Of a stretch of 18,336 nucleotides of DNA, positions 7,500 to 15,301 are shown in pieces. Origin of the DNA: CAZHZT01 sp964537285 (GTDB lineage: Bacteria > Bacteroidota > Bacteroidia > Chitinophagales > Saprospiraceae); the NCBI GenBank assembly GCA_964537285.1, contig CAZHZT010000121.1, positions 1-18,336 on the forward strand, in the 5' to 3' direction. The position numbers and the translations under genes were made by a program. How positions within the stretch are numbered: the stretch's first letter is position 1; every line of letters begins with the position of its first letter. Below the pieces are notes generated by a model. The model made no database searches. It saw nothing but the letters and a program-made list of their open reading frames with translations, and was not told the origin of the DNA.

Positions 7500-9320
7500 A
7501 TGAGTGCTATAAAGTGGCTGGTGTTTGCAATTATTTCAACCCTTTGTTTGGTATTGGTTTCTTTTCAAAAGCAAAGTAATCTTCTTATTGCTGACTATAC
7601 ATTGGAGGTTGAGAATCAATATGCAAAAGGATTGAATGAATTAAATGAGGCAATAGATAAGCTCCATGATTCTGCCTTAAAAGTGAAAGGTGGTGCTGAA
7701 TCTGAAATATTAAGAGAAGCGATTACGAACGCTCGCTATGCTTATAAGAGCATTGAATTTCTAATTGAATACTTTGATCCTCAGGCAGTAAAGAATTCTC
7801 TAAACGGTGCTCCTCTCCCATCTGTTATGCCTAAAGTGCCTGAGGTTATAGTTCTTGAGCCAGAAGGCCTTCAGGTTTTAGATGAGATCATTTTCCTTGA
7901 AGAGCCCTCCGAAGCGATTGATGATATTATTCCGCTTTGTGAGCAACTCAAGAACGTGTATACCCCTATTAAAAACTACCAACTGAAAAAAGACATTACT
8001 CACAGGCACATTTTCGAGGCTGTCCGGTTTGAATTGATCCGGGTTTTCACTTTAGGTCTTACTGGTTTTGATACTCCCGGCTCAGCTAATGCCATTCCGG
8101 AGGCTTCCAAAGCATTAAGTGCTTCCTCTAAAGCTATTTTTGTTCATGATGAGTTATTGGCTAAGAAAAAGCCTGCGTTGAAGGATGAAATTCATAGCCT
8201 ATTTAAAGAGGCCCAGAAATATCTCGAAGAGAACAATGATTTTGAGACCTTTGATCGCTTGGTTTTCCTAAAGTCTTTTATTAATCCATTATACGAAAAA
8301 GTATATAAAGCTCAAAGAACAATAGGTATTGAAACCATTGATGAGGTGGAGAGAGTTCCCCATCATGTTAATTATCATTCTACTAATATTTTTGGCAATG
8401 ATTTCTTTAATGCGGGAGCCTTTGCCAATATACCGGAAAAGGATTTGTCTAGTGAAAAGGTAGCATTAGGAAGAATGCTGTTTTTTGATCCAATTCTTTC
8501 GGTCAATAATAAACGTGCTTGTGCTTCTTGCCATGATCCGGAAAAAGCATTCACAGACGGGAATAAAAAGAGTCTGGCACTAGATTTCGAGGGGACTGTT
8601 AATCGTAACGCACCTACGGTCATTAATTCCGTTTTTGCGGATAAATGGTTTTACGATTTCCGGGTAGAAATATTGGACATGCAAATGCAGCATGTTGTGG
8701 CGGATAAAAAAGAGTTTGCGACTAATTTTTCTGAAATTATTAAAAAAATTAAGGAAAGTAAGGAGTATGTTGAATTGTTCAATGAAGTATATGGTATGCA
8801 AAGCAGCAGATCCATTTCCGGAGGCGCCATTACGGATGCATTGAATTGTTATGTTGCGAGTTTGCACTCCTTTAATAGTCCATTCGATCAGTATGTAAGA
8901 GGGGAATCTGAGGAGTTAAGTGAGTCAGCAAAGAGAGGGTTTACTATATTTATGGGTAAGGCTGCATGCGGTACTTGTCACTTTGCACCGTCATTTTATG
9001 GAACGGTTCCTCCTTATTTTAAAGAATCTGAATCAGAGGTATTGGGTGTACCTGGCACTAAAGATACTGTAAACCCTGTTTTGGACAGTGACATTGGAAG
9101 GTACGGAAATGGTTATCAAATCGATAAGGCTGATTTTTATAAATATTCTTTCAAAACGACTACTGTTCGCAATGTGGCAATGACTGCTCCGTACATGCAC
9201 AATGGCGTTTATGATTCCCTGGAAGAAGTCGTTAATTTCTACAACATGGGAGGTGGTGCCGGCATGGGAATGGAGCTGGAGCATCAAACGCTGCCATTTA
9301 GCGAACTAAATTTAAGTTAA
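7500..9320 (+). CDS. Di-heme cytochrome c peroxidase with N-terminal imelysin-like domain, ended early by in-frame TAA
   Basis: A periplasmic di-heme peroxidase of the MauG/CcpA type. Residues 1-21 form a signal peptide or anchor. About 30-280 is a helical region whose ARYAYKSIEFLIEYF, LNGAPLP and EGLQVLDEIIF segments resemble imelysin-like domains found fused to such peroxidases in Bacteroidota. The peroxidase part follows, with heme sites CASCH (341-345) and CGTCH (490-494) and the C-terminal APYMHNGVYDSLEEVV segment (564-578), which holds the heme-ligand region. The frame ends at TAA (9318-9320) after FSELNLS, but continues in frame to 9455 with sequence expected of the final helix. Likely role: reducing peroxide, or oxidising a partner, at the cell envelope. 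It is 147 bases after the phoX-like frame and probably in one operon with it. Confidence 0.87.
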   Translation: MSAIKWLVFAIISTLCLVLVSFQKQSNLLIADYTLEVENQYAKGLNELNEAIDKLHDSALKVKGGAESEILREAITNARYAYKSIEFLIEYFDPQAVKNSLNGAPLPSVMPKVPEVIVLEPEGLQVLDEIIFLEEPSEAIDDIIPLCEQLKNVYTPIKNYQLKKDITHRHIFEAVRFELIRVFTLGLTGFDTPGSANAIPEASKALSASSKAIFVHDELLAKKKPALKDEIHSLFKEAQKYLEENNDFETFDRLVFLKSFINPLYEKVYKAQRTIGIETIDEVERVPHHVNYHSTNIFGNDFFNAGAFANIPEKDLSSEKVALGRMLFFDPILSVNNKRACASCHDPEKAFTDGNKKSLALDFEGTVNRNAPTVINSVFADKWFYDFRVEILDMQMQHVVADKKEFATNFSEIIKKIKESKEYVELFNEVYGMQSSRSISGGAITDALNCYVASLHSFNSPFDQYVRGESEELSESAKRGFTIFMGKAACGTCHFAPSFYGTVPPYFKESESEVLGVPGTKDTVNPVLDSDIGRYGNGYQIDKADFYKYSFKTTTVRNVAMTAPYMHNGVYDSLEEVVNFYNMGGGAGMGMELEHQTLPFSELNLS

Positions 9321-9455
9321 CAGGATAAAAAAGATTTGGTGGCTTTCATGGAAAGCCTTACCGACAAAACCTTTTTTGATGAAAAACCTGACCGATTACC
9401 AGAAGTAGAAGGGCTTCCTGAATTGAATGACCGTGTAATCGGCGGAGAATACTAA
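9321..9455 (+). pseudogene. Last 44 codons of the peroxidase frame, downstream of the in-frame TAA
   Basis: Directly after the TAA the same frame reads QDKKDLVAFMESLTDKTFF and ends with a natural TAA at 9453-9455. In this family the segment after LNLS/LNLT is normally an acidic residue followed by xxEKxDLVAFLxxLTD, so the TAA sits where a Glu or Gln codon (GAA, CAA) is expected: a one-base change explains it. There is no start codon near and no frameshift. Total length would be 651 residues. Confidence 0.8.
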
Positions 9456-9460
9456 TTTTA

Positions 9461-9505
9461 CGGTAAACGGTTAACGGTAAACGGTTAACGGTAAACGGTT
9501 AACGG
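9461..9505. repeat. Tandem repeat, three 14-bp units
   Basis: Three exact copies of CGGTAAACGGTTAA (9461-9474, 9475-9488, 9489-9502) followed by CGG. Each unit is itself two 7-mers differing by a T/A swap. The array begins 6 bases after the full peroxidase frame ends. It is complementary to the block at 9538-9547, so the region can fold back on itself. Confidence 0.9.
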
Positions 9506-9521
9506 AGGACTAAATGTCGTT

Positions 9522-9570
9522 AGCCGTTGACCGTTCCCCGTTTACCGTCGGCCGTCGGCCGTCGGCCGTT
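9522..9570. repeat. Inverted partner and 7-bp triplicate of the upstream array
   Basis: CCGTTTACCG at 9538-9547 is the exact reverse complement of CGGTAAACGG in the array at 9461-9505. It is followed by three tandem GTCGGCC units (9547-9567). Together with the array this forms a roughly 110-base structured, non-coding segment upstream of the cytochrome/VCBS lipoprotein gene. Such GC-richer repeat clusters look like intergenic VNTR or REP-like DNA, not gene sequence. Confidence 0.75.
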
Positions 9571-9624
9571 ATTGTGGAATTTGAATTAAAGTTGGTACCT
9601 TGGGACTGTAAATTCTACACCTCT

Positions 9625-11151
9625 ATGAAAAAGCTCATCCTTTCTTCCTTTTTTGCAATTTTCGCATTGATTATAGCTTGTAATGCCCCCTCAGAAACAG
9701 ACGAACAACCAGCGGCAACCGGAGAGGCGCTCGCCAAGGTTTATTGTATAGGTTGCCACCAATATCCGGAACCTGATTTGCTTGATAAGAAAACCTGGGA
9801 AGGGTATGTGCTTCCACGAATGGGGTATTTCTATGGTATCTATGAAAATGATACTATCCGCAATACTTTAATTGAAGAAGGGCAAGGTGGAGTTGCGGTT
9901 GAGCAAGCAAAAGTTTTTCCTGCAGAACCTACCCTGGGAAAAGAGATTTGGGAGAAAATACAGGCTTTCTACCTGGAGAACGCACCTGAGGCTTTGGTAA
10001 TGCCTGAATATCCCGCCTTGGAAAAAGATTTGAAGCAATTTGATGTGAAGCCCTCTCCCCTACGCTTATCTCCACCAAGTTCTACGATGGTTCATTTACT
10101 GGAGGAAGGTTTATTTGTAGGAGATGCATTGACTAAAAAGCTGTATCAGTTTGATAGAAATTTGGAGCTTCAAATTGCGGCCAATGTACGCGAGGGAGCT
10201 GTTTGGCTGGAAGAAAAATCTCAGGAGTACTTTCTAACGGTAATGGGGAGTTTTTCTCCTACTGATGCTCCTTCTGGTTTTTTGATATCCCTGCCGAAAG
10301 ATAAAAATCAGCGACCAAAGGTGCTGTTAAAAAACTTGCAACGCCCGGTTCATAGCAATACTGCCGATTTTAATGGAGACGGGCTTGAAGATATTGTCGT
10401 CTGTGAATTTGCGAAATGGACAGGAAGCTTATCATGGTGGGAAAACAAAGGTAATGATCAATACGAAAGGAGGGTGTTAAAAGACCAGCCGGGAGCCATA
10501 AAAGCTTATGCCAGAGATTTGGATAAAGACGGAGACCAAGATGTGATCGCTTTATTTGGACAAGGAAATGAAGGGGTTTTCATTTTTTATAATCAGGGAA
10601 ATGGTCAATTCAAAGAAGAGCAAGCTTTAGCGTTTCATCCTTCCTATGGTTCTAGTTTTTTCGATTTGTTTGACATGGAAGGAGATGGCGACTTAGATAT
10701 AATATACACTTGTGGAGATAATGCAGATTATCCTCCTATACTAAAGCCTTATCATGGGATTCGCATTTTTGAAAATAAGGGTAAATACCAGTTTGAAGAA
10801 ACTTTCTTCTATCAACTCAATGGAGCTTACAATGCCGTGCCGGAAGATTTTGACGGAGATGGAGATTTAGATATAGCTGCTATTTCTTTTTTTCCCGATT
10901 TTCAAAATCGACCAGAAGAAAGCTTTGTCTATTTGGAAAATCAAGGGAATTTCCAGATGAAAGCGAGTACTTTCCCTGAAGTGAATGACGGGAGATGGAT
11001 TGTAATGGAAAGTGGCGATATAGATAAGGATGGCGATACGGATTTAATTTTGGGAGCACTTACCTTTGAAGTTGTTCCGAAATTGGGGTATGTGCAGCAG
11101 TGGGTGGAAAAGGGGGTTCCTTTTGTGGTGTTAGAGAATGATAAGCGATAA
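9625..11151 (+). CDS. Lipoprotein with cytochrome c motif and VCBS/FG-GAP calcium repeats
   Basis: A 508-residue surface or periplasmic lipoprotein. I choose the ATG at 9625 because it opens with MKKLILSSFFAIFALIIAC, a lipoprotein signal with the lipid-bearing Cys at 19; the in-frame ATG at 9514 would only translate the repeat DNA. A single heme-c site CIGCH is at residues 41-45. From about 240 there are five calcium-loop repeats of the form DxDxDGxxD: 248-256, 298-306, 350-358, 408-416 and 465-473, spaced 50-58 residues, as in integrin-like VCBS/FG-GAP propellers. It follows the peroxidase on the same strand, so electron transfer to or from that enzyme is a reasonable inference. No T9SS tail is visible. 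The precise role is unknown. Confidence 0.85.
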   Translation: MKKLILSSFFAIFALIIACNAPSETDEQPAATGEALAKVYCIGCHQYPEPDLLDKKTWEGYVLPRMGYFYGIYENDTIRNTLIEEGQGGVAVEQAKVFPAEPTLGKEIWEKIQAFYLENAPEALVMPEYPALEKDLKQFDVKPSPLRLSPPSSTMVHLLEEGLFVGDALTKKLYQFDRNLELQIAANVREGAVWLEEKSQEYFLTVMGSFSPTDAPSGFLISLPKDKNQRPKVLLKNLQRPVHSNTADFNGDGLEDIVVCEFAKWTGSLSWWENKGNDQYERRVLKDQPGAIKAYARDLDKDGDQDVIALFGQGNEGVFIFYNQGNGQFKEEQALAFHPSYGSSFFDLFDMEGDGDLDIIYTCGDNADYPPILKPYHGIRIFENKGKYQFEETFFYQLNGAYNAVPEDFDGDGDLDIAAISFFPDFQNRPEESFVYLENQGNFQMKASTFPEVNDGRWIVMESGDIDKDGDTDLILGALTFEVVPKLGYVQQWVEKGVPFVVLENDKR

Positions 11152-11170
11152 GCTAGGATATGCACAATGA

Positions 11171-11188
11171 CGAAGGCTTTAGCCTTCG
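11171..11188. terminator. Perfect 7-bp hairpin after the cytochrome/VCBS gene
   Basis: CGAAGGC TTTA GCCTTCG folds into a 7-bp stem with a 4-base loop, 20 bases after the gene's stop. It lacks a following T-run. It overlaps the first unit of the 19-bp array, so it may belong to the repeat and double as a terminator for convergent genes. Confidence 0.4.
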
Positions 11189-11302
11189 CCAAACACTTCA
11201 GTCTTCGCTAAACACTTCAGCCTTCGCCAAACACTTCAGTCTTCGCTAAACACTTCAGTCTTCGCTAAACACTTCAGTCTTCGCTAAACACTTCAGTCTT
11301 CG
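11177..11302. repeat. 19-bp tandem repeat array, left part
   Basis: Six full units and a partial one, starting at 11177, 11196, 11215, 11234, 11253, 11272 and 11291. The common unit is CTTCAGTCTTCGCTAAACA; the first unit reads CTTTAGCCTTCGCCAAACA and others vary at pyrimidine positions. Units become identical towards the gap, which is what an actively expanding array or an assembly collapse looks like. Confidence 0.92.
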
Positions 11303-11402
11303 NNNNNNNNNNNNNNNNNNNNNNNNNNNNNNNNNNNNNNNNNNNNNNNNNNNNNNNNNNNNNNNNNNNNNNNNNNNNNNNNNNNNNNNNNNNNNNNNNN
11401 NN
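11303..11402. other. Assembly gap (100 N)
   Basis: Exactly 100 undetermined bases, the conventional placeholder for a gap of unknown size. Both flanks are the same 19-bp tandem repeat, which explains why the assembler failed here. No gene content can be inferred inside it. Confidence 0.98.
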
Positions 11403-11468
11403 CTAAACGCTTTAGCCTTCGCCAAACACTTTAGCCTTTGCTAAAACGCTTTAGCCTTCGGCGAACGG
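11403..11468. repeat. 19-bp tandem repeat array, right part (degenerate)
   Basis: After the gap the array resumes with a partial unit, then CTTTAGCCTTCGCCAAACA at 11410-11428 and two diverged 20-base units at 11429-11448 and 11449-11468. The CTTTAGCC version matches the first unit on the left side, so the outer units resemble each other and the inner ones have drifted together. Confidence 0.85.
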
Positions 11469-11507
11469 CAGACAATTTTTACAACTTCCAAATCCTTACA
11501 GGCTCCA

Positions 11508-13910
11508 TCAAATTCGCATACCAACAGAAGCATAAAAACTTCGGATAGTCGCAGGAATGATTCCTGGCCCCGGATAACTCTCTGCACGCCTCGTAAAATA
11601 TCGCTCATCTCCTATGTTGTTTACGCCTGCAGAAAACTTAAAACGCTTAAGCTGGTATTCAGCCGAAAAATCCATGACCATATAAGAAGGAATAGTGCCG
11701 GTTAGGGCGTTAGGGTTGAAAGTGGAATTGGTCGCATCAGAGAATTGCTCGCTGAGATAGGAAAGCTGAAAGGTCGCTTTTAGATCTTTTCGTCTGAAGT
11801 TCAGGCCAGTCCGTAGCATGACATTAGGCACATACTCTACTTTGCGATCTCTAATTGCCGATATTTCCGATTCAATATAGGTGGCTTCTGTCATTGAAAG
11901 ATTTACAAACAATGATAGCTTGGTAATTCCTTTCTTTCTTTTTAGCAAGTCGAAGATGTCCAGTTCACCGAAAAACTCCATGCCGATATGCCGGGAGTTT
12001 CCGATATTGGTCCGGAACAGGGTCGTACTGCCAGGGAGTTCGTATTGCCCGATCCGATCATTGTATTGCAACAGAAATACGCTCGCGTCTAAGGTGAGCC
12101 AATCCCACAGCCTACCTCTGATGCCAATATCCATATTGAAACCATTCTCATCGGTGATAAGACTGTCTAACTGAAAGTTGGGATTAACTACACGCAGATC
12201 GCTGAAGGTGATGGAACGAAAATTTTGGGAGTAGTTGGTGTAAAAATTTAGATCTTCTTTGATTTGGTAACTAACTCCCAATCCAAGGAGTGGGACCCAC
12301 CTTCTGGTAGAGCTTTGATCAATGTTTACAGTTGAAGAAATGAGGTTGCCGGCAAAATCGTATCGGTTTAGCTTCCATATACCATCTGCGTCGGTTCGGA
12401 TATGCTCCAGCCGGAAACCTGTAGTAAGGCTGAGTTTTGACGTAATATGTAATAGGTTTTCTACGAAGAAGGCATGGTTTTCACTAGGAAAGTCGTAGTC
12501 AAACTCTTCGGGATCATCGGGGTTTAACAATTCAAAGTCAGGCGTGTCATCTGCATTTGCCGCGCCTTGCTGACGGCGCGTTAATCCATTGTAGTATCGG
12601 AGACCAATGATGAGGGCGGCATCCTGTTTCAAGAGTTTGTACTCATGTAAGAGCCTTGCTTCAGATCCAAAATTTCGAAAGACATCGCTAATCAGTGTTC
12701 TGTTTTTATTAGGGTTGTCTGGCACACCTATTTGCTGTAAGTTGCCTAATGCATCCCTGGCAGAAAACAATGCAAAGTTCCTGATATTTAGTTTTGTGCG
12801 GTCGGAAAACCTATAATCTATCGTATTGGCAAGCAAATTCCATGAAACGCTGAACCAATTTCTACTCCTTTGCGATGATTCGAGATCATCGCTGTCAAAT
12901 TGCTCATCGGTCAGTCCCCCAGGCTGTTGTGCTTCGTAATAAAGGTAAGAATACTCGAAGCCTAATTGCAATCTGTCATTTACCTGGTAGCCAATCCTGC
13001 CAAACGCTGTGTGTGCATCGAAGCCGGAGTTTTCTCTCCAACCGTCTCCCGTTCGATATTGATAATACCCATAATAATCTAGCTTTTCATTGCGCCCACC
13101 TACGCTCAGAAAAGAATTGAGCAATCCAAAGGAGCCGATGGCTTGTTCGGCATTCAGTTCAAAAGGCTTGTCGGGCGCTTCCTTTAGCTTGAAGTTCAGC
13201 ATACCACCGAACTGGGAGCCATATTGAAGGGAAGCCGCCCCACGGACCACCTCAATCCGGTCTACTGCCTGCATAGCCGGCATATAGTAACTTTCGGGAT
13301 AGCCTAGTGCATCGGCACTCATATCGTAGCCGTTTTGACGGGTATTGAAGTTAGCCGTTCTGCTAGGGCCAAGTCCTCTGGCAGCGATATCTAGCTGCAA
13401 GCCTGCAAAATCACTTTCCCAAATATTTAGACCAGGTACTTTGGCAAATACTTGCCGGGCATTATTAGCGGCTTTGTTCGCAGCAAAATCATCCAAAACG
13501 ATAACTTCGTTCTTTTTGGCCTCATAAATCCCGAAACCATCTATAGCTTTAAGTCGAGTGATACCAGTGGTTCGTTTTTTAGCAACGACTTCAACTCCTT
13601 CGAGGTCAATGTTAATTTGCTCCAGTGCAAAGTTGATTATTGTATCTCGGCGAAGGTCAATAGTGATAGAGTCTGACTTCATTCCAAGGCTGGAAACTTC
13701 TACTTTATGAATGCCTCTGGGAAGTGAAATTTCGTAGTAGCCTTCAGCATTAGAATAAACAAGCTTCTGCAAAGCCTCAAACAGTACTACAGCATTTTCC
13801 AGTGGTTCATCGGTATCTTCGATTACAATTTTGCCGGACATCTTAAAGAATTGGGCACTTAAAGAAGCGGGAATCAAAATGATCAGTATTAAGAAGAGAA
13901 GTTTTTTCAT
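11508..13910 (-). CDS. FecA-like TonB-dependent outer-membrane receptor
   Basis: An 800-residue outer-membrane receptor. The signal peptide ends at SLSAQ (residue 20). Residues about 24-105 form a carboxypeptidase-D-like regulatory domain (GKIVIEDTDEPLENAVVLFE), common in Bacteroidota receptors. The plug domain follows (about 135-245) with ARQVFAKVPGLNIWE, IAARGLGPSRTANFNTRQNG and VDRIEVVRGAASLQYGSQFGG. The rest is a 22-strand barrel ending in ASVGMRI. The RGLGPSRTxNFNTRQNGYD type of plug is that of FecA-like siderophore or ferric-citrate receptors, so iron-chelate import is likely; the chelate is unknown. Its ATG overlaps the HTTM stop by 4 bases (ATGA), implying translational coupling. It is the last gene of the operon. 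Confidence 0.92.
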   Translation of the reverse strand: MKKLLFLILIILIPASLSAQFFKMSGKIVIEDTDEPLENAVVLFEALQKLVYSNAEGYYEISLPRGIHKVEVSSLGMKSDSITIDLRRDTIINFALEQINIDLEGVEVVAKKRTTGITRLKAIDGFGIYEAKKNEVIVLDDFAANKAANNARQVFAKVPGLNIWESDFAGLQLDIAARGLGPSRTANFNTRQNGYDMSADALGYPESYYMPAMQAVDRIEVVRGAASLQYGSQFGGMLNFKLKEAPDKPFELNAEQAIGSFGLLNSFLSVGGRNEKLDYYGYYQYRTGDGWRENSGFDAHTAFGRIGYQVNDRLQLGFEYSYLYYEAQQPGGLTDEQFDSDDLESSQRSRNWFSVSWNLLANTIDYRFSDRTKLNIRNFALFSARDALGNLQQIGVPDNPNKNRTLISDVFRNFGSEARLLHEYKLLKQDAALIIGLRYYNGLTRRQQGAANADDTPDFELLNPDDPEEFDYDFPSENHAFFVENLLHITSKLSLTTGFRLEHIRTDADGIWKLNRYDFAGNLISSTVNIDQSSTRRWVPLLGLGVSYQIKEDLNFYTNYSQNFRSITFSDLRVVNPNFQLDSLITDENGFNMDIGIRGRLWDWLTLDASVFLLQYNDRIGQYELPGSTTLFRTNIGNSRHIGMEFFGELDIFDLLKRKKGITKLSLFVNLSMTEATYIESEISAIRDRKVEYVPNVMLRTGLNFRRKDLKATFQLSYLSEQFSDATNSTFNPNALTGTIPSYMVMDFSAEYQLKRFKFSAGVNNIGDERYFTRRAESYPGPGIIPATIRSFYASVGMRI

Positions 13911-15289
13911 TGTGATGTATGCTCTTTAAAGGGTAAAATCCAATCTTTGGAAACCCAGTTGTCTGTTTCCTGAGTTAGATCCACTTTAGGATCAATGAGC
14001 AGCTGGGCAGGACGGCTATTGAGGGTTACCCAAACTTCAGCTCTGACAATGGGGTTCTCCATGCCCTTATTTTTGTAGTGATCTTTCAGGTAATGAGCAA
14101 ATTGTAAAATAAGGTCCGGTTGCATAGCCATTTGTTTTTCCTGATGTGCATTCAGGAATTGGTGATTAATAACCGAACCTTCTCTTCCGTCTTCGCCATC
14201 TTTAACATAAAAGGTAGCAGTGCCTGCCTTTTCCATGAGCATTACGCGCCATGAAAAACGATACCCTTGTTCGGTCCAAAAAAGGTTGCCATCATACATT
14301 AAGTATCTCCAGGGAAACAACAGCTGAAAAAGAAAAAAGGTCAATAAAAAAGGAGGCAATAATCTATTCATTGGCCTTAAAACGGTAGCTGTAGTAGAAA
14401 TGCCCGCTTGAGGGCGGGCTTGTTTGAAAAGCTTGCCCAGATTGGCTAGAAATTGTTCGTGTAAGGAGGGAGAAAAGAAGATTGTCACCACAAAAATCAT
14501 CACCAAAGGAAAGATGCCAATTTGGAACAAAATACCTGTTAGCGTATGAAAAATAATCACAGCTATATAAGCGAGCCAGCGCGTTTTTTGAAACAACAAG
14601 GCTCCAATGATGAATGTATCGAATAGCATGCCCATCCAACTGAAAAGATAGGCGGTAATTTTGTACTGGAATATTGGTCCTATCAAGGGGACGCTCGTCT
14701 TAGCTGGCAACCAAATAGATAGCGGCAAGGCACGAAAAAGCCAGTCGTAGTTAATTTTAGCAATACCCGCATAAAAATATACGATGGCGATTTGTAGCTT
14801 GAATATATCGATGCACCAACGGCTTACTGTCTTTTGCTGAAGTTCTGGTTTGCGAACCACATCAAGGGAAAAGTAGCGGTTGGCAGGAACTATTATCAGC
14901 AGAAAAGCTATAATGCTTACAAAATAGTAGTGGTTGAGGTAATACGTTATGTCAACTAGTTCTACGTAAGTGAAGCACAGAAAAAAAACAATGCTTGCTA
15001 ATCTATAGTACCAGCCTAGCAGAATGGCTATACAAGCAAAGGCCATAATAAGAAAGACTGAGTACATTCCAACTCTGGATAGAGGTTGTACCCAATCAAA
15101 ACCATAGTAGCTAAAATGGAGAACGGGGTCTACGAGTTGGGTGTCCACCCAACCCATCCACATATAGCGGATGGTACTGAAGAGCATGACCAAGCCAAAG
15201 GCCATACGAAAAGTAATTAATGGAGCAATCGAGGTCGGTTGCTCCATTAAATTAATCCATTTCTTGTATATGCTCGTTTTTGGTGTCAA
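13907..15289 (-). CDS. HTTM domain membrane protein (vitamin K-dependent gamma-carboxylase-like)
   Basis: A 460-residue integral membrane protein with the HTTM architecture of bacterial relatives of gamma-glutamyl carboxylase. Several hydrophobic helices cover about residues 24-290, followed by a soluble C-terminal part (about 310-460). Visible family motifs are YYLNHYYFV (116-124) and KLQIAIVYFYAGIAKINYDW (164-183); the Lys in AGIAKIN is the residue I would compare with the catalytic lysine of the eukaryotic enzyme. The C-terminal domain lacks an obvious propeptide-binding region. It begins 12 bases after the imelysin stop and overlaps the receptor start by 4 bases. The context suggests a role in iron handling, perhaps modifying a lipoprotein or moving reducing equivalents, but no reaction has been shown from this sequence. 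Confidence 0.85.
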   Translation of the reverse strand: MTPKTSIYKKWINLMEQPTSIAPLITFRMAFGLVMLFSTIRYMWMGWVDTQLVDPVLHFSYYGFDWVQPLSRVGMYSVFLIMAFACIAILLGWYYRLASIVFFLCFTYVELVDITYYLNHYYFVSIIAFLLIIVPANRYFSLDVVRKPELQQKTVSRWCIDIFKLQIAIVYFYAGIAKINYDWLFRALPLSIWLPAKTSVPLIGPIFQYKITAYLFSWMGMLFDTFIIGALLFQKTRWLAYIAVIIFHTLTGILFQIGIFPLVMIFVVTIFFSPSLHEQFLANLGKLFKQARPQAGISTTATVLRPMNRLLPPFLLTFFLFQLLFPWRYLMYDGNLFWTEQGYRFSWRVMLMEKAGTATFYVKDGEDGREGSVINHQFLNAHQEKQMAMQPDLILQFAHYLKDHYKNKGMENPIVRAEVWVTLNSRPAQLLIDPKVDLTQETDNWVSKDWILPFKEHTSQ

Positions 15290-15301
15290 ATGAATTCCGT
15301 A

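Larger units (their letters stand above)
11152..11507. other. Convergent intergenic region with repeats and a sequence gap
   Basis: This stretch lies between two genes that end towards each other. It holds no ORF. It contains a perfect hairpin, a 19-bp tandem array interrupted by 100 undetermined bases, and the array's more divergent far end. Its true length is unknown because of the gap. Confidence 0.85.

Noticed and set aside
9514..9624. Longer N-terminus for the cytochrome/VCBS lipoprotein from the ATG at 9514
   Set aside because: Those 37 codons translate the inverted repeat DNA and would bury a clear lipoprotein signal peptide that begins at 9625.
11177..11468. CRISPR array
   Set aside because: The 19-bp units abut directly with no unique spacers, and there are no cas genes.
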